NCBI GenBank assembly: GCA_900751995.1 | Contig: CAADTP010000001.1 | Span: 1 to 29,128 of the forward strand | Length of the DNA: 29,128 bases | Source: Lachnospiraceae bacterium | GTDB lineage: Bacteria; Bacillota; Clostridia; Lachnospirales; Lachnospiraceae | Direction: 5' to 3' | Notes under the pieces: generated by a model | Seen by the model: the letters and a program-made list of their open reading frames with translations, nothing else | What the model was told of the DNA's origin: nothing | Databases searched by the model: none | Position numbers and translations under genes: made by a program | In this document: positions 8,000 through 15,898 of the stretch, one piece after another | Layout: the number at the start of each line of letters is the position of its first letter | Numbering within the stretch: position 1 is the stretch's first letter

Positions 8000-9289
8000 A
8001 TGAAGAGAAGAAAGGTGACAGCGTGCGCAATGGCAGCGCTCATGGCAATGGGGCTTGTTGGAACAGTGATGCCGGTTTACGCAAAAAGTAATCTGAAAAA
8101 TGTAGACGATGTAGTTGAGATCAAGATGGCAGTGTGGACTTCCGGAGCTGCGGATATTTACAATAAAGCAGCGGAAGGGTTTAATCAGACTCATGATAAT
8201 ATAAAATTATCTGTGGAGATGCAGTCCGGAGATTATAACCAGTATCTTGGAGCAAAGACAGCGGCAAAAGATCTGCCGGATCTTTTTGAAGTAAGTTCTT
8301 ATTCTCAGGTATATGATTTTGCACAGAACGGGTTGCTGGCAGACGTAAGCGATCATGAGTTTGTGGACAAACTTTATGACAATGCAAAAGAAGCAGTTAC
8401 TTATGATGGCAAAGTGTGGGGATTTCCACAGATGTATGAATGGTGGGGTGTACTTTATAATAAAGATCTTTTTAAAAAAGCAGGAATTGAAAAAGTGCCG
8501 GAAACTTTTGATGAGATGAAAGCAGTCTGTGAAAAACTTCAGGCTGCGAATATTACACCATTTACCGCTATTTATAAAGATAACTGGACAGTAAGTCAGG
8601 AATTCTGCTCCTTATTCGGAGGAGTACTTGGTGGAAAAGATAAGATCGACAGCTGGCTGGATTCCATGAATAAGGGAGAAGGGAGCTTTAAGGTGGATGG
8701 CGTAGACAGAGTCTTTGATTTTATGGATCTTATGAAAGAAAATTCCGGACAGAATTATATGGATTCGGATGCGGCCACAGGATTTTATGCATTTGCAAAC
8801 CAGGAAGCAGCAATGATCTTTCTTTCAGATGCGGCAACGATTTCTGTAGGAAGTGTAACACAGGATCTTCCCATCGGATTTTTTGCAGTTCCAGTAAGTG
8901 ATAACGCAGATGATGCAGAAGTTGTGGCATGTGCAACAGATGCGATCGTGGCCAACGCAAACGGGGAACACTTGGATGAAGCCCTGGAAGTGCTTGATTA
9001 TATCGGAGATGGCGGGGACTGGCTGAAAACAGTGACCAATAGCTACGGCGGCTTTATGGCTTGCATGGACATTGAAGCAGATGATGAAATTGCAAGTAAG
9101 GATTATTATAAAGATCTGAAAGCGTATATGGATGCAGGAAAGGTCAGAAGTACTTTGTGGAATCAGCTTCCAAGCGGAGCAAGCGATGTTCTGGGCGATG
9201 ATGTTCAGGGATATTTTGCAGGAATAACCGATGAAGATCAGACACTGGATGCTCTTGATGAAGGATTTAAAAAGCTTGCAGAAGAATAA
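8000..9289 (+). CDS. Sugar ABC transporter solute-binding protein
   Basis: This is an extracytoplasmic substrate-binding protein of the SBP_bac_1 (MalE/UgpB-like) type. It delivers a sugar, probably an oligosaccharide, to the two permeases downstream. It has 429 residues, the usual length. A signal peptide is clear: basic MKRRK, a hydrophobic Ala/Met/Leu/Gly stretch, then a likely signal peptidase I site after VYA (residue 28). No lipobox cysteine follows the hydrophobic core, which is odd for a Gram-positive binding protein; the only nearby cysteine, C9, lies ahead of the core. GGAGGG lies seven bases before the ATG. The gene is separated from the permeases by a perfect hairpin that may let it be made in excess. 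The ligand cannot be assigned. Confidence 0.9.
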   Translation: MKRRKVTACAMAALMAMGLVGTVMPVYAKSNLKNVDDVVEIKMAVWTSGAADIYNKAAEGFNQTHDNIKLSVEMQSGDYNQYLGAKTAAKDLPDLFEVSSYSQVYDFAQNGLLADVSDHEFVDKLYDNAKEAVTYDGKVWGFPQMYEWWGVLYNKDLFKKAGIEKVPETFDEMKAVCEKLQAANITPFTAIYKDNWTVSQEFCSLFGGVLGGKDKIDSWLDSMNKGEGSFKVDGVDRVFDFMDLMKENSGQNYMDSDAATGFYAFANQEAAMIFLSDAATISVGSVTQDLPIGFFAVPVSDNADDAEVVACATDAIVANANGEHLDEALEVLDYIGDGGDWLKTVTNSYGGFMACMDIEADDEIASKDYYKDLKAYMDAGKVRSTLWNQLPSGASDVLGDDVQGYFAGITDEDQTLDALDEGFKKLAEE

Positions 9290-9302
9290 ACACACAGGAA
9301 AA

Positions 9303-9328
9303 CAGGCGGACTTTTAAAAGTCCGCCTG
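9303..9328 (+). other. Intercistronic hairpin after the binding-protein gene
   Basis: This is a perfect palindrome, CAGGCGGACTTTT followed directly by AAAAGTCCGCCTG. It is followed by CTATATACGG rather than a T-run, so it looks more like an mRNA 3'-end stabiliser or partial terminator than a full stop. Such elements commonly raise binding-protein mRNA over permease mRNA. Confidence 0.7.
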
Positions 9329-9349
9329 CTATATACGGGGGTAGGAAAC

Positions 9350-10237
9350 ATGTCGGACATTTTATACAGAAAACAGAAAAAATATTATTTCCTTCTTGTG
9401 CTGCCGGCACTGTGTATTTATACTTTTGCGCTGGCAGGACCGTTAATTTTTGGAACGATCCCGAATTCGTTTTTCAGTTGGAATCTGATCAAAGGAACGC
9501 ATAACTGGATCGGAATAAAAAACTTTGTCGATTTGGTTCATGATAGAGATTTTATACAATCTATGTTTTTGACGTTTAAACTTGCAGTGGTTACGATTGT
9601 TCTGACCAATGTACTGGCTTTTTTTATAGCTCTGGCGTTGAATACACATATTTTCGGTAAGCCAGTGATCCGGGCGTTCTTTTTTATTCCGAATATTATC
9701 AGTGGAGTTATGATCGCCCTGGCGTGGACATTTATTTTTCAGAAAGTAACGCCAATAATTGGAGAACTTTTACATTCGGAAGCAGTAACAGGGTTTAGCT
9801 GGTTCGGGAGTTCAACGGCAGCATTTGCGGCGGTATCAGTGGTTACCGTGTGGCAGGGCCTGGGATTTTTGATGATCCTTTACATCACAGGTTTACAGTC
9901 GATTCCTCTTGATGTGATGGAAGCGGCATGCATTGACGGATGTGTGGGACTGAATCGTATTATAAAAATCCAGCTTCCGCTTCTGATGCCAACGATTACG
10001 ATCAATCTGTTTGTATCTATTGCAAATGCATTTAAAGCATTTGATATTAACTACGCTTTAACCGGCGGCGGACCTTCAAAAACAACACAGACGATCGCCA
10101 TGAATATTTATGATGACGCATTTGGAACTTTTAATATGGGGTATGGCTGTGCGAAATCGGTGATCCTGTTTTTGATCATAGCAGCAATTTCCTTGATTCA
10201 GCTTAATATTACTAGAAAAAGAGAGGTGCAGTCATAA
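9350..10237 (+). CDS. Sugar ABC transporter permease, MalF/UgpA type
   Basis: This is the first of two integral-membrane permeases of a carbohydrate ABC importer. It has 295 residues and about six hydrophobic segments, including roughly 12-36, 72-98, 108-130, 155-180, 214-232 and 267-287. The cytoplasmic EAA loop that docks the ATPase is seen at EAACIDGCVG, with E191, A192, A193 and G197, and LP at 209-210. The gene begins after a GGGGGTAGG stretch. Its stop overlaps the next gene's start by one base, so the two permeases are coupled. No ATP-binding subunit is encoded nearby, so a shared MsmK/MalK-like ATPase elsewhere is likely. Confidence 0.92.
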   Translation: MSDILYRKQKKYYFLLVLPALCIYTFALAGPLIFGTIPNSFFSWNLIKGTHNWIGIKNFVDLVHDRDFIQSMFLTFKLAVVTIVLTNVLAFFIALALNTHIFGKPVIRAFFFIPNIISGVMIALAWTFIFQKVTPIIGELLHSEAVTGFSWFGSSTAAFAAVSVVTVWQGLGFLMILYITGLQSIPLDVMEAACIDGCVGLNRIIKIQLPLLMPTITINLFVSIANAFKAFDINYALTGGGPSKTTQTIAMNIYDDAFGTFNMGYGCAKSVILFLIIAAISLIQLNITRKREVQS

Positions 10238-11055
10238 TGACATGGAAAAAGAAAATTGCAGGTACCGCAGCAATGTTTATATTAGGCTTTATTTTTATTT
10301 TACCGGTATTGTGGATCGTTATGAATTCAATTAAAACAAGTCCGGAAATTGCGGCTGATTTTCTGGCATTACCAAAGTCTTTATATCTTGATAATTTTAA
10401 AAATGCCATGGAAAGCATGAATTTTTTAGTTGCATTAAAAAATTCTGTTGTGATTACATTGGGAGCTATGCTGGGAGGGCTGTTCGTATCGTTTGCCGGT
10501 GCTTTCGGAATCTCACATCTTCGTGGGAAAATCTCACAGAATCTGTATCTGTATTTTGTTTTCGGACAGATCGTGCCGTTTCATGCAGTTATGATTCCTA
10601 TTTCTGTACTTGCTACAAATACCAATCTTACCAATTCCCTTGGAGGAATTATCATTCTTGATATTGGATTCTTCTGTGCGTTTGGAATTCTGACGTTTAC
10701 GGGATTTTTGAAAAATGTACCTCGGGAGCTGGAAGAAGCAGCCGCAATAGATGGATGTGGAGTTTTTCGAATTATGACGCAGATCGTATTTCCACTTGTT
10801 AAACCAGCAACGGTTACCATTGGTGTATTGTTTTTTATGTGGTCCTGGAATGACTTTCTGCTTCCCAGTATTCTCATTGGAGACAGTGAACTGAGACCGC
10901 TGACGGTAAATCTTTTCATGTTCAGAAGTGCTACCAGCACACAGTGGAATCTGTTTATTGCAGGACTTACCTTGTGTATTATTCCCACAATTATCCTTTA
11001 CATCTGTGCACAAAAATATATTACAAGCGGACTGACAATGGGAGCTGTAAAATAA
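10237..11055 (+). CDS. Sugar ABC transporter permease, MalG/UgpE type
   Basis: This is the second permease subunit and pairs with the preceding protein to form the channel. It has 272 residues. The N-terminal membrane segment is at about 7-30, and about five more follow. The EAA loop is EEAAAIDGCG at 166-175, with E167, A168, A169 and G173, and P186 of the conserved proline further on. It starts with the ATG of TAATG, overlapping the upstream stop by one base, with GAGAGG before it. The next gene follows after 13 bases with its own strong ribosome binding site and no terminator, so it is probably part of the same transcript. Confidence 0.92.
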   Translation: MTWKKKIAGTAAMFILGFIFILPVLWIVMNSIKTSPEIAADFLALPKSLYLDNFKNAMESMNFLVALKNSVVITLGAMLGGLFVSFAGAFGISHLRGKISQNLYLYFVFGQIVPFHAVMIPISVLATNTNLTNSLGGIIILDIGFFCAFGILTFTGFLKNVPRELEEAAAIDGCGVFRIMTQIVFPLVKPATVTIGVLFFMWSWNDFLLPSILIGDSELRPLTVNLFMFRSATSTQWNLFIAGLTLCIIPTIILYICAQKYITSGLTMGAVK

Positions 11056-11068
11056 AGGAGGAATGAAG

Positions 11069-11917
11069 ATGCAGTTATTCAGGATCATTCCGTTGGAAAA
11101 AGATCTGTGGGCGATCAATGAAATAGATAAGACGGTTATGTATGTGATAAATGGAACAGAAAGAGCTCTTCTTCTGGATACGGGACTGGGACTTACCGAT
11201 TTAAAAGAAGAAGTTTTGAAACTTTGTGGAGAAAAATCTCTGATTGTTGTAAATACTCATGCTCATGTGGATCATAATTCAGGAAATTATCAATTTGAAG
11301 AAGTATGTGTGGGAAGGTATGACGAACCTTTTTCCCATCAGATCGTAGACCAGGAGCTGAGAGAAATGTCTGAGCTCATGTTCTTTGAAATTCCTGAAAA
11401 AGAGGGATTTTCGTTTGAAATGTGGAATCCCGGGCCGGCAAGAAAAATCTGTACAGTCAGGGATGGGGATATCTTTGATCTGGGAGATAAAAAACTTAAA
11501 GTTCTGGAAGTTCCCAGTCATGCCCTGGGGTGTATTGCATTGTTTGAGGAGAAGAAAGGATGGCTTTTTACAGGAGATATCATGCTCACCTGGGAAGTGT
11601 GGGGACATTTGAATCCTGGAAAAAGTCCGCTTGCCCCATCTGCTTCTTTGCGTGTATACTATGAAAGCCTTTTAAAATTGAAGAAAATCAGAAAAAAAGT
11701 AAGCAGCGTTTTTCCTGCTCATGTCTGCGAAAAAGAAAAAGACTGTTATAAAAAGTATGCGTTATCTCCGGAAATTATAAATATATATTGTGACGGAATT
11801 GAGAAAATATTTTCAGGAGAACAGAAAGGTGAACCTTATTTTCATATGGTCGAAAACGGAAGTGTTGTGAAATTTACAACAGGTGGTATTGTCTATCAGA
11901 AAGATAGGATGAATTAA
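11069..11917 (+). CDS. Metallo-beta-lactamase-fold hydrolase, function unknown
   Basis: This is a predicted cytoplasmic metal-dependent hydrolase of 282 residues; no signal peptide is seen. The MBL motif THAHVDH gives H64, H66, D68 and H69. D37-T-G precedes it, and H151 (VPSHALG), D170 (FTGDIM) and a late PAH complete a two-metal site. Of two in-frame ATGs, 11063 is only about one base from the AGGAGG, whereas 11069 has the proper spacing of about seven bases, so I chose 11069. It is the last gene of the transporter operon and is followed by a terminator hairpin. The position suggests a role with the imported compound or its phosphorylated or esterified product, but that is only inference. 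A glyoxalase-II-like or lactonase-like activity is possible. Confidence 0.82.
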   Translation: MQLFRIIPLEKDLWAINEIDKTVMYVINGTERALLLDTGLGLTDLKEEVLKLCGEKSLIVVNTHAHVDHNSGNYQFEEVCVGRYDEPFSHQIVDQELREMSELMFFEIPEKEGFSFEMWNPGPARKICTVRDGDIFDLGDKKLKVLEVPSHALGCIALFEEKKGWLFTGDIMLTWEVWGHLNPGKSPLAPSASLRVYYESLLKLKKIRKKVSSVFPAHVCEKEKDCYKKYALSPEIINIYCDGIEKIFSGEQKGEPYFHMVENGSVVKFTTGGIVYQKDRMN

Positions 11918-11958
11918 ATAGGAAAATATCGGCAAGTTGATTGATTATAGATTCCCTC

Positions 11959-12014
11959 AAAAAAATCCCCTGTACGGTTCGGCGTTTGTACGTAGATCCG
12001 GCACAGGGGATTTT
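11959..12014. terminator. Terminator between the MBL hydrolase and DUF1846 genes
   Basis: The arms AAAATCCCCTGT (11962-11973) and ACAGGGGATTTT (12003-12014) pair perfectly around a 29-base loop. Read on the minus strand, the stem ends in seven T's (complement of 11959-11965), a good intrinsic terminator for the DUF1846 gene. On the plus strand it has only TTTTGGTGTTT and would serve the transporter operon less well. Confidence 0.8.
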
Positions 12015-12027
12015 GGTGTTTATAAGA

Positions 12028-13512
12028 TCAGACTTTCTGATATTCTTTCTTTTTCTCAGCCTTGGCTTCGCAGGTAAGCTCAACACCAAGCTTACGGAAG
12101 CTGATCACATCCACATCGGAAAGCATTACGGAAGTATGAGCCTGGCATCCACGGAGATTCGGGATCTGTTCCAGGGCAAGGCGTGCGGCATCGCTGGTTG
12201 CGGCACTCATGGAAAGGGCGATCAGGATCTCATCAATGTGAAGACGTGGATTTTTGCTTCCAAGATATTTGGTCTTCAGCTGCTGGATCGGATGGATGGC
12301 ATCCGGAGAGATCACATGAAGCTCGTGATCGATTCCTGCCAGCTCTTTCAGGGCATTGAGAAGAAGCGCAGCGGATGCGCCGAGAAGATCGGAGGTTTTT
12401 CCGCATACGATCTTTCCGTCAGGAAGTTCCATAGCGGCGGCAGGGCCATTGGTTGCTTTTTCTTTTTCGAGGGCAGCCGGAACAACCTTACGGTCAGTGA
12501 TCTCTGCATGAGCTTGCTGGAGAAGAAGCTCGATCTTACGTACCTCATTCTCTGTGCCGGAGCCGGAAACCAGAGCGTTCATGCCCTTATAATAACGGCG
12601 GATGATCTCCTGGCGGGAAGCCTCCTGGCATACTTCATCGTCAACGATGCAGTTACCTGCCATGTTGACACCCATATCTGTCGGAGATTTATAAGGGCAG
12701 CTGCCCATGATCTTCTCAAACATGGCCTGTACAACAGGGAAAACTTCTACGTCACGGTTGTAGTTGACAGTAGTTTTGCCGTAAGCCTCCAGATGGAACG
12801 GGTCGATCATGTTGACATCGTTCAGATCCGCAGTGGCAGCTTCGTAGGCAAGGTTTACCGGATGTTTCAGAGGAAGATTCCAGATCGGGAAGGTCTCAAA
12901 TTTTGCATAGCCGGCTTTTACTCCTCGTTTGTATTCGTGGTAAAGCTGGGAAAGGCAGGTTGCCATCTTTCCACTTCCTGGTCCCGGTGCTGTGATCACG
13001 ACCAGAGGTCTGGTAGTTTCAATATAATCATTCTTTCCATAACCCTCGTCACTTACAATAAAGGAAGTGTTGCTTGGATAGCCGGGGATCAGGTAAAGCT
13101 TGTAGACACGGATTCCCAGTTTCTCCAGACGTTTTTTGAAGAGATCGGCACTTTCCTGGCCGGAGTACTGTGTGATGCATACGCTTCCCACATACAGGCC
13201 ACGGCTTGAAAACTCATCCATAAGACGGAGCACATCTTCGTCATAGGTGATCCCAAGATCGCCACGTATTTTATTCTTGTCAATGTCATTGGCACTGATA
13301 ACAATAACGATCTCCGCCTGATCAGAAAGCTGCATCAGCATGCGGAGCTTGCTGTCCGGTTCAAAACCCGGAAGAACACGGGATGCATGGTAGTCGTCAA
13401 ACAGTTTGCCGCCGAATTCAAGATAAAGCTTATTGCCGAACTGACCGATTCTTTCACGGATGTGTTCTGACTGCATTTTCAGATATTTGTCATTATCAAA
13501 ACCTATTTTCAT
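12028..13512 (-). CDS. DUF1846 family protein
   Basis: I recognise this as a DUF1846 (PF08903) protein from its opening (MKIGFDNDKYLKMQSEHI) and its length of 494 residues. The biochemical role of the family is not established to my knowledge. The protein looks soluble, with no signal peptide or membrane segment. A glycine-rich APGPGSGKM at 175-183 after a hydrophobic beta strand (VVIT) resembles a nucleotide-binding P-loop. The start is the ATG at 13512, preceded by GAGGAGAGGAAA. The gene stands alone, with its own promoter at 13558-13587 and a terminator downstream. It is divergent from ftsH. A long plus-strand open frame covers it but is an antisense shadow. Confidence 0.85.
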   Translation of the reverse strand: MKIGFDNDKYLKMQSEHIRERIGQFGNKLYLEFGGKLFDDYHASRVLPGFEPDSKLRMLMQLSDQAEIVIVISANDIDKNKIRGDLGITYDEDVLRLMDEFSSRGLYVGSVCITQYSGQESADLFKKRLEKLGIRVYKLYLIPGYPSNTSFIVSDEGYGKNDYIETTRPLVVITAPGPGSGKMATCLSQLYHEYKRGVKAGYAKFETFPIWNLPLKHPVNLAYEAATADLNDVNMIDPFHLEAYGKTTVNYNRDVEVFPVVQAMFEKIMGSCPYKSPTDMGVNMAGNCIVDDEVCQEASRQEIIRRYYKGMNALVSGSGTENEVRKIELLLQQAHAEITDRKVVPAALEKEKATNGPAAAMELPDGKIVCGKTSDLLGASAALLLNALKELAGIDHELHVISPDAIHPIQQLKTKYLGSKNPRLHIDEILIALSMSAATSDAARLALEQIPNLRGCQAHTSVMLSDVDVISFRKLGVELTCEAKAEKKKEYQKV

Positions 13513-13557
13513 TTGTCTGATTTCCTCTCCTCTTTAATTTTCCAATTCACTGGGAAC

Positions 13558-13587
13558 AGTATACTACAACTTTACGTTCACTGGCAA
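13558..13587 (-). promoter_or_regulatory. Promoter of the DUF1846 gene
   Basis: On the minus strand, TTGCCA (13587-13582) and TATACT (13563-13558) are spaced by 18 bases. The predicted leader is about 40 bases. Confidence 0.55.
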
Positions 13588-13632
13588 TATCCAATGCGGT
13601 GTTTTTTCGATGGTATTTTTGTAATCTCGCAG

Positions 13633-13661
13633 TTGATTTATATGGTTTTTCTCTTTATAAT
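13633..13661 (+). promoter_or_regulatory. Promoter of ftsH
   Basis: TTGATT (13633-13638) and TATAAT (13656-13661) are separated by 17 bases, with the ATG 26 bases further on. No CtsR- or HrcA-like operator was recognised. Confidence 0.65.
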
Positions 13662-13687
13662 AAAGAAATGACAAGAGGAGGAAAAAA

Positions 13688-15826
13688 ATGAATAATCAAC
13701 TGAATAATGATCAGGACGGGAAGCGACCTGACAACAAAGATCCTAGGCAGGGATCAGGTAAAAATCATCAGTCGATTCTGGCTTTTCTGATATGCCTCCT
13801 GGTCACATTGGTGTGCTTCGCGTTGTTTACCAATATGCTGAAGGATAACAGCAGTGAGATCTCCTATGATAAATTTATCGATATGGTGGATAAGGACCAG
13901 GTTAAGGAAGTAACGATCCAGTCCAGTACATTGACGATCGTACCCAAGAAAAAGAATTCCAAGTACGAGGATATGAGCTATTACACCACGAAGACCGAAG
14001 ACAGTACAGCACTTACCAAGAGACTGGAAGGAAAGGGAATCAAGTTTGAGACCGATCCGCCGGATGTTTTTGGTGAATTTGTTGCAATGATCCTGAGCGT
14101 GGTTCTGCCGACACTGCTTCTGTTCGGACTTCTGATGTTCTCCATGCGCCGCATGAACAAAGGCGGCGGGATCATGGGCATGGGCGTAGGTAAGAGCAAA
14201 GCCAAGGCATATGTGCAGCAGGAAACGGGCGTTTCCTTTAAGGATGTGGCAGGTCAGGATGAAGCCAAGGAATCTCTCCAGGAAGTTGTGGATTTTCTTC
14301 ACAACCCCGGAAAATACACAGCCATCGGAGCCAAGCTGCCTAAGGGCGCACTTCTTGTAGGCCCTCCGGGAACCGGTAAGACATTACTTGCCAAGGCAGT
14401 TGCAGGTGAAGCGCAGGTACCGTTCTTCTCTCTTTCCGGCTCGGAATTTGTGGAGATGTTTGTGGGCGTGGGTGCCTCACGTGTCCGTGACCTTTTCGAG
14501 GAAGCCAAGAAGAATGCTCCGTGTATCGTATTTATCGATGAGATCGATGCCATTGGTAAAAGCCGTGATTCCCGCTATGGCGGCGGAAATGATGAGCGTG
14601 AGCAGACATTGAACCAGCTGCTTGCGGAGATGGATGGCTTTGATACATCCAAGGGACTTCTGATCCTTGCTGCGACAAACAGACCGGAGGTTCTTGATCC
14701 GGCTCTTCTCCGTCCGGGACGTTTTGACAGACGTGTGATCGTTGACAGACCGGATCTTAAAGGAAGGGTGGATATCCTGAAGGTACATGCCAAGAACGTG
14801 CTTCTGGATGACACCGTTGATTTTGAAGCTATTGCACTTGCAACTTCCGGTGCGGTAGGTTCTGATCTTGCCAATATGATCAATGAGGCTGCGATCCTTG
14901 CAGTCAAGAAGGGACGTAAAGCTGTATCACAGAAGGACCTGGAAGAATCCGTAGAAGTAGTTCTGGTAGGAAAAGAGAAGAAGGACCGTATCTTAAGCAA
15001 ACAGGAACGCCGGATCGTATCCTACCATGAAGTCGGACACGCACTGGTAAATGCACTCCAGAAGGATGCGGAGCCTGTACAGAAGATCACCATCGTACCC
15101 CGTACCATGGGAGCACTGGGTTACGTTATGCAGGTACCTGAGGAAGAAAAATATCTCAACACCAAGAAAGAGCTGGAAGCTATGCTGGTAGGCTATCTTG
15201 GCGGACGTGCTGCAGAGGAGATCGTTTTTGACACAGTCACTACAGGTGCTGCCAATGATATTGAGCAGGCTACCAAGGTGGCCAGAGCCATGATCACACA
15301 GTATGGTATGTCTGAGAAGTTCGGACTGATGGGACTTGCCACACAGGAGAACCAGTATCTCAGCGGAAGAGCAGTTTTAAACTGTGGTGATGATACCGCA
15401 ACAGAGATTGATCATGAGGTGATGAAGCTTCTCCACCATTCCTATGAGGAAGCCAAGAGGATCCTTGGAAGTCACAGAACAGAGATGGATAAGATCGCGG
15501 AATATCTGATCCGAAAGGAAACCATTACAGGTAAAGAGTTCATGAAGATCCTCCGTGCAGTTCAGCAGGGCCTGGATATCCCGGAGAATCTGGATGATCT
15601 GGTACTTTCCGAGGATGAAAAAGAAGTGTCCAATAAACAGGATATTGAAATGATCGCGGAAAATAACGAGGCTGCAAAAAGTACAGAATCGGTTCAGTTC
15701 AGACCGGAGATATCCGGACAGGAACTGACAGAGGATATGCAGGCACCGGAGAAAACAGAAGAATCTGCTCAGACAACAGATAGTGATCATGCAGAAACAG
15801 AAGAAAAGCCGGGATCACAGGCATAA
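13688..15826 (+). CDS. ftsH: ATP-dependent zinc metalloprotease FtsH
   Basis: This is a membrane-anchored AAA+ protease that extracts and degrades membrane and unstable proteins as a hexamer. It has 712 residues. A membrane segment at about 29-50 is followed by a short external domain, a second membrane segment at about 130-152, then the cytoplasmic AAA domain. Walker A is GPPGTGKT at 225-232, Walker B is VFIDEID with D284 and E285, and the second region of homology is in ATNRPEVLDPALLRPGRFDR. The zinc site is HEVGH at 447-451 with the third ligand D524 in AANDIEQ. The last 80 or so residues are an acidic Glu/Thr/Gln-rich tail without a visible fold, longer than in E. coli FtsH (644). GAGGAGG lies seven bases before the ATG. 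A terminator follows. Confidence 0.97.
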   Translation: MNNQLNNDQDGKRPDNKDPRQGSGKNHQSILAFLICLLVTLVCFALFTNMLKDNSSEISYDKFIDMVDKDQVKEVTIQSSTLTIVPKKKNSKYEDMSYYTTKTEDSTALTKRLEGKGIKFETDPPDVFGEFVAMILSVVLPTLLLFGLLMFSMRRMNKGGGIMGMGVGKSKAKAYVQQETGVSFKDVAGQDEAKESLQEVVDFLHNPGKYTAIGAKLPKGALLVGPPGTGKTLLAKAVAGEAQVPFFSLSGSEFVEMFVGVGASRVRDLFEEAKKNAPCIVFIDEIDAIGKSRDSRYGGGNDEREQTLNQLLAEMDGFDTSKGLLILAATNRPEVLDPALLRPGRFDRRVIVDRPDLKGRVDILKVHAKNVLLDDTVDFEAIALATSGAVGSDLANMINEAAILAVKKGRKAVSQKDLEESVEVVLVGKEKKDRILSKQERRIVSYHEVGHALVNALQKDAEPVQKITIVPRTMGALGYVMQVPEEEKYLNTKKELEAMLVGYLGGRAAEEIVFDTVTTGAANDIEQATKVARAMITQYGMSEKFGLMGLATQENQYLSGRAVLNCGDDTATEIDHEVMKLLHHSYEEAKRILGSHRTEMDKIAEYLIRKETITGKEFMKILRAVQQGLDIPENLDDLVLSEDEKEVSNKQDIEMIAENNEAAKSTESVQFRPEISGQELTEDMQAPEKTEESAQTTDSDHAETEEKPGSQA

Positions 15827-15839
15827 AACAGATCATCGT

Positions 15840-15870
15840 AAAACCGGGAGAAATCCCGGTTTTCTTATTA
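15840..15870 (+). terminator. Intrinsic terminator of ftsH
   Basis: The stem is AAAACCGGGA (15840-15849) / TCCCGGTTTT (15854-15863) with a GAAA tetraloop, followed by CTTATTA. It starts 13 bases after the ftsH stop. Confidence 0.85.
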
Positions 15871-15898
15871 CTGTAATAGTAAAACAGGAGAATAAAGT

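Noticed and set aside
4530..11917. Mobile element carrying the transporter block
   Set aside because: No transposase, integrase, terminal repeats or attachment duplication were seen; only a possible composition difference remains.
11941..13209. A 422-codon open frame on the plus strand
   Set aside because: It lies fully antisense to the well-supported DUF1846 gene, has no recognisable motif, and begins inside the terminator hairpin region.
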